Source: Neptunomonas japonica DSM 18939
GTDB taxonomy: Bacteria; Pseudomonadota; Gammaproteobacteria; Pseudomonadales; Balneatricaceae
NCBI RefSeq assembly: GCF_000422765.1
Contig: NZ_AUGR01000009.1
Span: forward strand, 162,710-226,709
Direction of reading: 5' to 3'
DNA: 64,000 bases
Below, piece after piece: positions 9,831-18,244 of this stretch (its first letter is position 1; every line of letters begins with the position of its first letter). A model generated the notes under the pieces. That model was not told where the DNA came from. It saw only the letters and a program-made list of their open reading frames with translations, and made no database searches. The translations under genes were made by a program, and so were the position numbers.

Positions 9831-12080
9831 TCACAAGCCTTGGCTGTATTGAGCATTAGTAGATACAGTAATCATATTGCTCAACTGTTGCTGGGCTAGC
9901 TCATCACCTTTTAAGAAGTTATCAAAATGCGTTACCAATTGCGCTTTGTCTTGCTCTGCTTTTGAGCCTGCACCAATGTTAGTGAGATCAATAAAGAATT
10001 CATCGAATAGGTCAGCAAGGTCATTTACAACGTCGAAGTTCAAGAACTGCTCATCGTTGTAAATGCTTGGGTAGCCGCCCTTCTGTTTATCAATAGCGAA
10101 AGAAACACCTTTAACATTAGTAATGGTGGTCGCTTTCTCGCACTTGAGCATACAGCCATCTTCGATACTTGGTTTTTTACAGCCCACGGTTTGCTGGAAG
10201 AAACACTGGCGGCTGGTCATCATCAGGATTGGGTGATAAATACTGTAGAGCATTTTGAAGTTATCCGGACGTGCAATATTCTTAATTTGCATGCGGTTAA
10301 TTTCATTCGAGATAAATGCTCCCGCGCAGTTTAACTCTTCTTTAAATGTTAACAATGCGTAGGAATTGGTCGTATTCAAAAACGGCCCCGCAATCCACTC
10401 GATATCCATCTCAAACGCTTTGTACGCCACGCCTGTATTGTTACTAACGATACGCGCCGGACGAATTTCTTCAAGTAGCCTTACTGATTCGTCGTAATCT
10501 TTACCGATTAACACGGCAGGGAACCACGGGATCAGGTGCGGGTTGCGCTTAAAAATATCAATATGTTTATTACAGTCTTTTTTCCAGCTTTCGGGTAGCT
10601 TGAAATATACATCAGCAGTTGTCAGGTCGCACAGGTGAAGGTCTTTTTCATCAGCAATTAAGATCGACATAGTCGGCTTACCGGGTGCTTTTTTGTGCTT
10701 CTCTAATGGTGCTACTTCGACCTGAGGAATAATTTTTACGGAATTATTTAGTAATAAGGCAGCTTGGTTTTTGAGCTCAGTAAGCTCTTTAAACGGCAGA
10801 CTAAGCGCTTCGCCTAACCCATCACAATCAAAAGACTCAACCGTATAATCACTAATTGCGAAGTTTTTAAAGCGCTTTTCTAGCGCCGCTTGGTCAATAG
10901 TTAGCTTTGTTGCTGGGCTAAGTGATGATGTGGTTTGTAGCGTATAGACCTTGTCATTATCGCCAATAATCATGGTTAAGCATAAAGGCTCATCCAACTT
11001 ACCAGAAAAGGCCAGCGCTAAAGGTTGCTTAGCAATGCTAAGGTATTTTATTTTATCGGCAAGCTCTACCCCAAGATCATTTCTCTGAGCATATAGCTCT
11101 TCTCTTGCTTCCTGGACCTGTACCACAGAAATAGCATTACTTTTTTCAACCGCATGGTGAACACTGTAATCACGTGGATTGTCGATAAACATATCCTTAG
11201 TGAGATTGCCCTTTAAGAACGAATTCGTAAAGTCGCGGTTAAATACACGGTGTAAGTTAGAATCATCAGCTAACAGCTTTCCTGTTTCAACAAACTGATC
11301 AACCTGCTTACGCCACGTATCAACGACGGTATAAACATAGTGAGCACCTTTGATGCGCCCTTCTATTTTCAATGAATCCACTTGCGCATCGACTAATTGT
11401 GGCAAATCAAAATAAGCAGAGTTATCTTTCAGATTAAGTGGGAAGCGATTACCAGCAGCCGTTATCTCATATTCATCACGACATGCTTGGCTGCAGCGTC
11501 CACGGTTACCCGAGTTACCCACGCTCACCGAGCTGGAATAACACTGGCCAGAAAAGGCAATGCATAATGAGCCATGTACGAACACTTCTGTCAGTACATC
11601 GTGTTCATGTGCTAGCGCCGTTAGTGATTTGATTTCAGGTAGGTTTAGCTCGCGTGATAAGTTAACGCGTGATGCACCGATTTTTGCCAAGAATAGAATT
11701 TGGCCTTCGTTATGCGTAGTTACCTGCGTTGATGCGTGGATATCAAGCGTTGGGAAGTGTTTCTTAACGAGATTAAAAACACCTAAGTCCTGCACAATGA
11801 TGCCGTCGATACCGGAATTCACTAGCTTATTAAGTAGCTTGATCATCCCAGGGATTTCGTGTTCAAGAATGACGACATTTAAGGTCAAAAACACTTCGCA
11901 ATCGTATTTGTGCGCTAAACGTAAGATGCCGGTTAAGTCTTCATAAGATAGATTGGTGGCACGGTTACGAGCGTTGAAGGTATCCAAACCGCAATAAACG
12001 GCATTGGCGCCTGCAATAACAGCGGCTTTAATGGCTTCAACATCCCCACCGGGTGCTAATAATTCAATCTTTCTACTCAT
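9831..12080 (-). CDS. rlhA: U32 peptidase-family protein, RlhA (YdcP)-like 23S rRNA hydroxylation protein
   Basis: The start RKIELLAPGGDVEAIKAAVIAGANAVYCG is the diagnostic U32 barrel opening. HGSLCIAFSGQCYSS and GNRGRCSQACR hold the conserved cysteine cluster, and LKIEGRIKGAHYVYTVVDTWR continues the domain. The 749 residues exceed the roughly 650 of E. coli RlhA. A C-terminal block has further cysteines (RQCFFQQTVGC, DGCMLKC). E. coli RlhA is needed for 5-hydroxycytidine at C2501 of 23S rRNA; TrhP and UbiU/UbiV are relatives. Overall similarity and size favour the RlhA branch, but branch placement was by eye. The GST gene follows 12 bp downstream. Confidence 0.78.
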   Translation of the reverse strand: MSRKIELLAPGGDVEAIKAAVIAGANAVYCGLDTFNARNRATNLSYEDLTGILRLAHKYDCEVFLTLNVVILEHEIPGMIKLLNKLVNSGIDGIIVQDLGVFNLVKKHFPTLDIHASTQVTTHNEGQILFLAKIGASRVNLSRELNLPEIKSLTALAHEHDVLTEVFVHGSLCIAFSGQCYSSSVSVGNSGNRGRCSQACRDEYEITAAGNRFPLNLKDNSAYFDLPQLVDAQVDSLKIEGRIKGAHYVYTVVDTWRKQVDQFVETGKLLADDSNLHRVFNRDFTNSFLKGNLTKDMFIDNPRDYSVHHAVEKSNAISVVQVQEAREELYAQRNDLGVELADKIKYLSIAKQPLALAFSGKLDEPLCLTMIIGDNDKVYTLQTTSSLSPATKLTIDQAALEKRFKNFAISDYTVESFDCDGLGEALSLPFKELTELKNQAALLLNNSVKIIPQVEVAPLEKHKKAPGKPTMSILIADEKDLHLCDLTTADVYFKLPESWKKDCNKHIDIFKRNPHLIPWFPAVLIGKDYDESVRLLEEIRPARIVSNNTGVAYKAFEMDIEWIAGPFLNTTNSYALLTFKEELNCAGAFISNEINRMQIKNIARPDNFKMLYSIYHPILMMTSRQCFFQQTVGCKKPSIEDGCMLKCEKATTITNVKGVSFAIDKQKGGYPSIYNDEQFLNFDVVNDLADLFDEFFIDLTNIGAGSKAEQDKAQLVTHFDNFLKGDELAQQQLSNMITVSTNAQYSQGL

Positions 12081-12297
12081 TGTGGCGAACTCACTTTATT
12101 CTGGATACTTACGTACAGGCGGGTTTAACGCGGAATTTTAACGGGAACGAATGAGTAATGCTATTGATAACCCATTTATACGAAATGTCATGTTTTTAGT
12201 GTGGTTAAGCAGAGTTGATAAGCGGTGCTATCTCATCAACTCGATTTAGTAATTATCTTATTGTTTAAGCTATTTTTTTAACTATCTATACCTAAAC

Positions 12298-12591
12298 CTA
12301 TAGAAGCCCTAACTCATCAAAAGTTTTATTGAAATCTCTTAGTTGATCGTCACCACGGTCGTATTCCGCTTGCCACAGTACGTCTTTATAATCTGTTCTT
12401 GCAAGCTGTATGCTGTTCTTCAGTGAAGTGATATTACCTTTGGATAGGTAAATAATAGAGCGAATCATTTTGTCACTGATGCGCCAATTAGTGGCAGCGT
12501 ATAAGGCTTCAATCTCATCTTTAGCAAAAGGCATTTCTGATCCAAAATCCAGTGCCAATTTTTGTTGAATATCTATTGCGATTTCCATCAT
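12298..12591 (-). CDS. Hypothetical protein, small soluble
   Basis: A 97-residue acidic, helical protein with no signal peptide or membrane segment (MMEIAIDIQQKLALDFGSE; FNKTFDELGLL at the end). I do not recognise its family. It is separated from the CREST hydrolase gene by about 80 bp in the same orientation and could be co-transcribed with it. The start is a double ATG. Coding status rests on frame length and ordinary amino-acid composition only. Confidence 0.6.
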   Translation of the reverse strand: MMEIAIDIQQKLALDFGSEMPFAKDEIEALYAATNWRISDKMIRSIIYLSKGNITSLKNSIQLARTDYKDVLWQAEYDRGDDQLRDFNKTFDELGLL

Positions 12592-12673
12592 CTAAACCTA
12601 GTTATGTAACGCTTTGATTAAGTAATACGGATAGTTTACAGAATTTACTATGTGCCACCTACCCGCAACATTA

Positions 12674-13435
12674 TCACTCACCTTTTGTGGGATTCGCATA
12701 AACAACACACCCAGTAGCCAATGCTGCTGCAACATGCTTAATAGCATGTCCACCCATAAACCCTGTAGCTGACAGTATTTCTGCATCAAAGTGTTCAAGC
12801 GCTTTAGCGATAAAGTACAGGCACAGCGTTGCGACTAGCAGCTTATTATTAAGATAGCGCTGAGGAAACATGATAAGAATGAGCGGTATTAAGGCTATTG
12901 GCAAAAACTGCACTAACGCGTAAGGGCGAAGGTCTCCCTGCCCTATGGATTCAGACCAAGCCCAATACAATACCGATGCTACACCTACTGCGATAAGCCA
13001 CCATAATAAATGCGGTTGTGGCTTTTTGTTTACTCGCTCATTTATCAAGAGAGAGATTAGCGCCATAAAAGTCACTGTCATTGGGAGCCTATCCCAAAAC
13101 AAAGTTTGGTTTGTCGGTTCATAGTGATAATAAGAGGAGCCTAAGCTCACCAAAATGGTTCCTACGCATATCAGTAAATAGCCTTGGCTACTTTCTTTGT
13201 GTAGTAGCTGCGGGTAACGGTACAGCCCAAGAATTCCAACTAACAGAAAAGGTAAGTTAGAGGCAACATTCCAAAAATGATTAATGCCCGCAATCTGCTG
13301 CGAGTCTGCAAACAGATGATAATGTGGGTCTTGAGGAATAGGCCCTACAAGAGCAAGCACACTAACGGCAATAACAGAGATAAGTGCCAGTATTGTGTAG
13401 CGCATATTATGAGATAACCTTTGCGCTTTTATCAT
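12674..13435 (-). CDS. CREST-superfamily integral membrane hydrolase (alkaline ceramidase-like)
   Basis: A 253-residue membrane protein with about seven hydrophobic helices. It carries the CREST residues: a Ser and His in GSSYYHYEPTNQTLFWDRLP, the Asp in the same block, and an HxxxH pair in GGHAIKHVAAA near the C-terminus. In alkaline ceramidases and related receptors these residues bind the metal used for amide hydrolysis. A lipid amide or a related membrane substrate is the family expectation, but the bacterial substrate is unknown. The start codon overlaps the stop of the upstream dehalogenase-like gene by 4 bp (ATGA), so the two are translationally coupled. Confidence 0.72.
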   Translation of the reverse strand: MIKAQRLSHNMRYTILALISVIAVSVLALVGPIPQDPHYHLFADSQQIAGINHFWNVASNLPFLLVGILGLYRYPQLLHKESSQGYLLICVGTILVSLGSSYYHYEPTNQTLFWDRLPMTVTFMALISLLINERVNKKPQPHLLWWLIAVGVASVLYWAWSESIGQGDLRPYALVQFLPIALIPLILIMFPQRYLNNKLLVATLCLYFIAKALEHFDAEILSATGFMGGHAIKHVAAALATGCVVYANPTKGE

Positions 13436-14316
13436 TGTGAGCCACCAAAAAACCTAAGCAGCTCAGTGGTAACTTGTTCAGGGGCCTCTTCTGGTAGAAA
13501 GTGGCCGCACTCGATACCTCTACCTTCAACCTGCACTGCTCTATCACGCCATACACCCAGCACATCATAATGACGATGCACAAACCCTTTTGTACCCCAC
13601 AAGACCAACAGCGGGCACGGAACTTTATTCTCTAAATCAGCTTCGTCATGCTGCAAGTCGATAGTCGCAGCAGCGCGGTAATCTTCACAACTGGCATGAA
13701 TAGACTCTGGAGAACTAAAACAACGTATGTATTCGGCCATTGCCTCACTATCAAATACGGCATCTGGGGCACTCCAGCGTTCCATTTTTTCAGTTAGATA
13801 GTAAGCAGGATCAGCACCAATCATATGCTCAGGAAGCCCATTAGGCTGAATAAGAAAAAACCAATGATAGTAGCCTGTCGCAAAAGCCTGATTAGTATTT
13901 GTAAACATATGATGAGTCGGGGCGATATCCATCACACATGCCTTTTTAACTTTAAGAGGATGATCGAGCGCCATCCGATGTGCCACTCTGGCTCCGCGGT
14001 CATGGCCTGCTACAAAAAATTCCTGATAACCCAAAGCGTCCATCACCTCGACCATATCTTGAGCCATCACGCGTTTTGAATAAGGGAAATGGTCATCAGC
14101 ACTTGGCGGCTTTTCGCTGTCACCGTAGCCACGTAAATCAGGACAGATCACATGGAAGTTATTCATCAGCTGTGTAGCCACCTCTTTCCAGATGACGTGG
14201 GTTTGAGGATAACCATGTAAAAGAAGCAATGGAGCCCCTGAGCCGCCTTGTACGAGATTTATTTCAGCTGAGGCCGTTTGTACGCGCGTTTTGGTAAACC
14301 CTTTTCCAAATATCAT
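13432..14316 (-). CDS. Alpha/beta hydrolase of the haloacetate (fluoroacetate) dehalogenase type
   Basis: A 294-residue hydrolase. The nucleophile is D106 in GHDRGARV, not Ser, which places it with dehalogenases and epoxide hydrolases. Residues matching the fluoroacetate dehalogenase set are visible: R107 and R110 (carboxylate binding), D130 in MDIAPT (charge relay), H151-W152 in GYYHWFFL (halide pocket), Y213 in CEDYRAAATID, and H272 in CGHFLPEE. Such enzymes hydrolyse haloacetates to glycolate. It is coupled to the CREST membrane hydrolase by a 4-bp overlap. The halide pocket supports a dehalogenase over an epoxide hydrolase, but the native substrate remains inference. Confidence 0.82.
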   Translation of the reverse strand: MIFGKGFTKTRVQTASAEINLVQGGSGAPLLLLHGYPQTHVIWKEVATQLMNNFHVICPDLRGYGDSEKPPSADDHFPYSKRVMAQDMVEVMDALGYQEFFVAGHDRGARVAHRMALDHPLKVKKACVMDIAPTHHMFTNTNQAFATGYYHWFFLIQPNGLPEHMIGADPAYYLTEKMERWSAPDAVFDSEAMAEYIRCFSSPESIHASCEDYRAAATIDLQHDEADLENKVPCPLLVLWGTKGFVHRHYDVLGVWRDRAVQVEGRGIECGHFLPEEAPEQVTTELLRFFGGSQ

Positions 14317-14486
14317 CTATATTGATCCCTTAATCAGTGCATCACTGACTTTAGGCTAATTCTTCCACGTTTATAATTCCAACCATTTGAAAGGAAAATT
14401 ATTAAATAGGTTTTGTACCTTCGGCCTAGAAACAGGAGTGCCAGCTCCCTTAACTCGTGAATCTATTTCACAGATTTCCCATTCAC

Positions 14487-14858
14487 CTACTGCTTTTTAA
14501 ACTGCAAATAACTCATTATCGAAAGCAAAGTAAAAAATGCCGGGTCGCTCCAACCAAAACCAGTAAAGATGCCTGTTATGCCTGCATACAAAGTAACAAC
14601 AACACCCAATAGATTGGAGATGAGTAGTGCAATGAACAACTTTTTAGCTAATTTTCCTACTTCGATATCTCTTAGTTGGTAACTTATTACGCCAATCCCA
14701 CCTAGAAAAATACTGGTATGTTGCGATAAGAAAAAAGCATACTGATCATTCAACTCCACACCGTAGATTGGCCATACCGTTTGTGGCATAAAAAACAGAA
14801 CTAAAGCAAATACTACATAGATTGCACTATGTATGGTTAGAAACGTTTTGTTGTTCAT
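14487..14858 (-). CDS. Small four-helix membrane protein, unknown function
   Basis: From the ATG at 14858 the protein has 123 residues, starting MNNKTFLTIHSAIYVVFALV. This start is chosen because AAGGAGA lies 5-6 nt upstream; the longer TTG frame places that ribosome site inside the gene. Four hydrophobic segments are visible, at about residues 7-25, 45-60, 70-93 and 98-118. It resembles small DUF4345-like membrane proteins but the family is not certain. It follows the YdhR-like gene by about 20 bp and both lie divergent from a LysR gene, so they likely form a two-gene regulated unit. Confidence 0.7.
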   Translation of the reverse strand: MNNKTFLTIHSAIYVVFALVLFFMPQTVWPIYGVELNDQYAFFLSQHTSIFLGGIGVISYQLRDIEVGKLAKKLFIALLISNLLGVVVTLYAGITGIFTGFGWSDPAFFTLLSIMSYLQFKKQ

Positions 14859-14879
14859 TATCTTCTCCTTGGTCAAGCC

Positions 14880-15215
14880 TTAAGTTACTGGGTCTTTATT
14901 GATAAGGCTTTTATTAATCGGGCCTTTGTTAATACTTGATAAAGAAACATTTATATCAAAGATTTTCCCTCTTACCTTTTGTACTCCCATCTCTTTCAAG
15001 CGTGCGGTATGCATTGCTAAATAAGCACTGGCAGCACTTTTATCTTCAAAAAGATAGATACCACCGCCTAATTTGTCTTGCTCACTTTCAGTCCAAATTT
15101 TCCAAATAATACCAGGCTCATTGTTAATCGACTCTGCCAAGTTAGTAAGCATTCCTGCCATTTCCTCGCCAAACGGGCCAGTGTAATCAAAATCTACTTG
15201 CAGTAATGTGTTCAT
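14880..15215 (-). CDS. YdhR-family putative monooxygenase (ABM domain)
   Basis: A dimeric ferredoxin-like protein of about 111 residues from the ATG at 15215. GGAGAAG is the ribosome site 3-4 nt before it; the upstream TTG would place that site inside the gene. YdhR hallmarks are LQVDFDYTGPFGEEMAGMLTNLA, PGIIWKIWTE and the GGIYLFEDKSAASAYLAMH strand-helix. The family is proposed to act on aromatic or quinone-like compounds, but the E. coli reaction is unproven. The C-terminus carries three tandem INK(G/S/D)P-type repeats not expected of the family. It is divergent from the LysR gene at 15364. Confidence 0.78.
   Translation of the reverse strand: MNTLLQVDFDYTGPFGEEMAGMLTNLAESINNEPGIIWKIWTESEQDKLGGGIYLFEDKSAASAYLAMHTARLKEMGVQKVRGKIFDINVSLSSINKGPINKSLINKDPVT
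14889..14933 (-). repeat. Three tandem 15-bp coding repeats
   Basis: Three adjacent 15-bp units (14889-14903, 14904-14918, 14919-14933) differ at a few positions each. They encode the successive pentapeptides INKGP, INKSL and INKDP at the extreme C-terminus of the YdhR-like protein. The unit is in frame, so slippage would lengthen or shorten the tail without destroying the gene. Confidence 0.7.
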
Positions 15216-15363
15216 CGTCTTCTCCAATTATTTCATCTATTCCAAAGTTGACTAAGCAAGCCATATGTTTTGCCTTTGCACTTGGGTATATGCGTTATAA
15301 TATCTGGATAAAATAAACATAAAAGTTTATAAATTTGCGCTTTACTGTGAGTAAAATAGACAC

Positions 15364-16245
15364 ATGAGACTTAAAACAACGTTAGAGCAATGGTTAACTT
15401 TATTTGAAATAGATAAAGCCGGCAGTATTCAAGCAGCAGCAACGCAGATGAATAAAAGCCATACCACGTTGATTTATGCGATAAAAAAGCTAGAGGATCA
15501 GCTTGATGTTGCCCTCGTAAGAGTTGAAGGGCGTCGAGCTGTGCTGACTGACGATGGAAAGTCATTGTTGCGCAGAGCGAAGTCTATGATTGAACAAGCT
15601 AAAGTACTTGAAGAGATCAGTACCCAGTTATCTCAAGGGTGTGAGTCGGAGTTAGTTGTTGCTATTGATCACTTGTGTGACCGAAAGTGGCTATACGAGC
15701 CTTTGGCTAAATTCCTTGATCAAAACAATACGACATCCATTCAAATTGTTGAGACCTCTCTCTCGAAAACAACACGTATGGTGGTGGAGGAAAACGCGGA
15801 CATTTCGATTATTAACCTCCCTATCACTAACCACCCTTGTGAAGCCTTTGGCATTGTTAGTATGTTGCCTGTGGCGGTTAGCACTCACCCATTAGCGAGC
15901 AAGCTAGAGCCTTGTTTGGCTGATCTGGCTATGGATAGACAAATTGTAGTGAGAGATTTGGGGGAGTCTGACAATAGAGATGTAGGTTGGTTAAAATCAA
16001 ACCAGCGGGTAACCGTAGATAATTTTGATCATGCTTGGCAAGCGACCAAACAAGGGTTAGGTTACTGTCGTTTACCAATGCACGTTATTGAAAGTCATAA
16101 CGACCCTGAAATGCTCATTCTTAATGTTGAGCACTCAAGCTGCTATCAGGTTCCGTTGCATTTAACCTTGCCTAAGGGCGCAAAAACCGGGCCTGCGGCT
16201 AAGCGCTTATATGAGTTGTTACTAGCATCAATAAACGAGAGGTAA
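15364..16245 (+). CDS. LysR-family transcriptional regulator
   Basis: A 293-residue regulator beginning MRLKTTLEQWLTLFEIDKAGS. It has an N-terminal winged helix (IQAAATQMNKSHTTLIYAIKKL, then VEGRRAVLTDDG) and a LysR effector domain (ELVVAIDHLCDRKWLYEPL). The HTH is somewhat divergent, with HTTLIYAIKKL in place of the common SQPAVSRQIR, but conserved enough to classify. It is divergent from the YdhR-like/membrane-protein pair with about 150 bp between starts, which is its most likely target. It converges on bluB with only a 13-bp gap. Confidence 0.9.
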   Translation: MRLKTTLEQWLTLFEIDKAGSIQAAATQMNKSHTTLIYAIKKLEDQLDVALVRVEGRRAVLTDDGKSLLRRAKSMIEQAKVLEEISTQLSQGCESELVVAIDHLCDRKWLYEPLAKFLDQNNTTSIQIVETSLSKTTRMVVEENADISIINLPITNHPCEAFGIVSMLPVAVSTHPLASKLEPCLADLAMDRQIVVRDLGESDNRDVGWLKSNQRVTVDNFDHAWQATKQGLGYCRLPMHVIESHNDPEMLILNVEHSSCYQVPLHLTLPKGAKTGPAAKRLYELLLASINER

Positions 16246-16258
16246 CTTGCTCGTTGCA

Positions 16259-16909
16259 TTACGCTTTATTCGTCCACTTTTCTTTATGGATAAGTTGATT
16301 AATGTCGCCTCTTGGCAACCAGCCAAACTCTTCTAATTCAGGTTTATCATTAAAATTTGAAACATAACCTAAGCATAAATAGGCAATTATCTCTATATTG
16401 TCTGGTATACCTAATGTTTCTCTCAATACATCATCATGAATAATACTTACCCAGCCTAAGCCTATATTCTCGGCTCTTGCCGCTAACCACATATTTTGAA
16501 TAGCACATACCGTGCTATATAGGTCCATTTCAGGTTTGATTGTTCGGCCTATGACGACAGGTCCATTCCGTTCTCTATCACAAGTAACACATACGCCTAA
16601 CGGTGCTTCAAGGATACCTTCTAACTTTAAGCTTTGGTATTCACCTCTTTTTTCGTCGGAAAACTTCTGAGCCGATTCAAGACTGGCTGATTCGTAGCCT
16701 TTTTTTAGCGCGTTTTTTGTTTGATCTTCAGTGACCAAGATAAAATCCCAAGGTTGCATAAAACCAACGCTTGGAGCATGATGCCCGGCCTTGAGGATCC
16801 GTTCTAATACATCATTAGGAATAGGCGTAGAGATAAAGTCTTTGCGTACATCTCTACGAGAAAATATCACTTTATATAGAGCATCTCTTTCAGCATCATT
16901 AATCTTCAT
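16259..16909 (-). CDS. bluB: 5,6-dimethylbenzimidazole synthase
   Basis: BluB is a flavin-destroying nitroreductase-fold enzyme that fragments FMNH2 with oxygen to make 5,6-dimethylbenzimidazole, the lower ligand of cobalamin. The 216 residues match. The opening VIFSRRDVRKDF, the FMN contact block ILKAGHHAPSVGFMQPWDFI and the GLGWVSIIHDDVLRETLGIP segment are BluB signatures. It stands alone, with no other cob genes and no recognisable B12 riboswitch upstream. Two B12-dependent enzymes, NrdJ and MetH, are encoded in the same window, so the organism evidently uses cobalamin. Confidence 0.9.
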   Translation of the reverse strand: MKINDAERDALYKVIFSRRDVRKDFISTPIPNDVLERILKAGHHAPSVGFMQPWDFILVTEDQTKNALKKGYESASLESAQKFSDEKRGEYQSLKLEGILEAPLGVCVTCDRERNGPVVIGRTIKPEMDLYSTVCAIQNMWLAARAENIGLGWVSIIHDDVLRETLGIPDNIEIIAYLCLGYVSNFNDKPELEEFGWLPRGDINQLIHKEKWTNKA

Positions 16910-17049
16910 ATTCGCCCGTTTTTATCAATTCATACACGCTTATATTCCTTGCCTAGCTTAATTTAGCTGGAAACGTTATTTGAATCTTGGATTATGATTT
17001 TTCGATATTATGCGCCAGACAGTACATTACTTGGGCTTGTTATGCACTG

Positions 17050-17406
17050 CTACTCGAACAAGCATATTTTGTTTTTATCTAGGTCTCTTACATAAGCAGA
17101 AAACCTCCCTGAGCGTATGCCCGGCTTGCCCTCATTGATACCACCTATTTCTAGAGCTTTGCGGTATAAGCGCTCAACCTCAGATGATGAGCCAAGGTTG
17201 AATCCAACCATTGTTCCGTTTCCAAAAGTTGCTTCTTCACCATCAAATGGCTCTGCAACAGCAAACATGAAACCTTGTCCTGCCCATAACGTCATACGCC
17301 CTTGTGCATGCACTTTATTGATTTCATCTCCTTCAAATAGTGCATCGTAAAACTGAACAGATTTTTCCATATCATTAGTGCCGAAGACGACGTAATTCAT
17401 TTTCAT
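17050..17406 (-). CDS. VOC-family (glyoxalase/bleomycin-resistance fold) protein
   Basis: A 118-residue single-unit VOC protein: MNYVVFGTNDMEKSVQFYDALF, then MTLWAGQGFMFAVAEPFDGEEATFGNGTMVGF, then SAYVRDLDKNKICLFE. The two beta-alpha-beta-beta-beta modules are visible. The usual first metal histidine appears replaced, so a glyoxalase I role is unlikely. Members of this branch are often uncharacterised. It lies 32 bp downstream of the SDR gene at 17439, in the same orientation, and may be co-transcribed with it. Confidence 0.82.
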   Translation of the reverse strand: MKMNYVVFGTNDMEKSVQFYDALFEGDEINKVHAQGRMTLWAGQGFMFAVAEPFDGEEATFGNGTMVGFNLGSSSEVERLYRKALEIGGINEGKPGIRSGRFSAYVRDLDKNKICLFE

Positions 17407-17438
17407 ATTTTTGTTTCCGTATGCTTACATGTACATAT

Positions 17439-18158
17439 TTAAGTATTGTAAATTACAGGCATTTGGCGCTTCCATTTATTCCATGTTCCGCTATTTGTTA
17501 CCAATTCAGACATGAAGTGAGCTACGTTGATTCGGCTTGTTTTGCCGGCATCAAAAATAGCGCTGCGAATGGGAGATGCATAGGCATTATATTCTGTGAC
17601 TGATTCTTGCTCGATGAGGCTGTCGGGACGAACAGCAACCCACTCAATCAACTTTTGATTATCGTCAAAGCTCAGTTGTAAATACTCTGCTGCAAGCTCG
17701 TTGTCGGCATGTGGGGGCAACAAAAACCTTATCAAGCCAACGATGAAAGATTGTGCAGCCGATACCTTTTCACCCGCTCGCGTATTCTGGTTTCCGCTGG
17801 TGTTCATTAAGATAAATTTTACGTGAACAGCTGGTGCTGTTTTCTCAATGGCACTGCATAAACGTTGAACTGCATCAGTGACTAAGCGCCTTGGGTGACC
17901 AAACATGCCTTTAAGGGTTAAGTTGTGACCAAGGCACGAAACTACAGCGCTGCATCCTTGAACTTGTTCTAATAGCTCTGTATCGGTCATATCCAATAGG
18001 CTGAACTCAGTAATCATTAGCCGATCATTTTGTTTTAAGGTATCTGGCAAATTATCAGCGCAACGAACGATGATTTTAACCTGCTCACCTCGAGCTAATA
18101 ACTCCTCAACCAACAACCGACCGGTTGCCCCACTGGCCCCAACAACGAGAGTAGTCAT
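17439..18158 (-). CDS. NAD(P)-binding SDR-type oxidoreductase / NmrA-like protein
   Basis: A 239-residue atypical short-chain dehydrogenase. The nucleotide-binding motif is VVGASGATGRLLVEELLARG (GxxGxxG) at the N-terminus, followed by VSCLGHNLTLKG and KFILMNTSGNQNT. A classical YxxxK pair is not obvious, which fits NAD(P)H-binding sensor or isomerase-like proteins rather than a standard dehydrogenase. It is divergent from the LysR gene at 18245 with about 90 bp between starts, so that regulator probably controls it. The substrate is unknown. Confidence 0.85.
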   Translation of the reverse strand: MTTLVVGASGATGRLLVEELLARGEQVKIIVRCADNLPDTLKQNDRLMITEFSLLDMTDTELLEQVQGCSAVVSCLGHNLTLKGMFGHPRRLVTDAVQRLCSAIEKTAPAVHVKFILMNTSGNQNTRAGEKVSAAQSFIVGLIRFLLPPHADNELAAEYLQLSFDDNQKLIEWVAVRPDSLIEQESVTEYNAYASPIRSAIFDAGKTSRINVAHFMSELVTNSGTWNKWKRQMPVIYNT

Positions 18159-18244
18159 AGGGTGTTCTCCGCATATTTATTCATTGGAAGCAAACTATAC
18201 CTATACAAAAATAGAATATATATTGCAGGTTCTGAATAATTGGT

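Noticed and set aside
12598..12798. 66-codon open frame on the minus strand
   Set aside because: It overlaps the 3' end of the CREST hydrolase gene in another frame and has no ribosome site or family resemblance.
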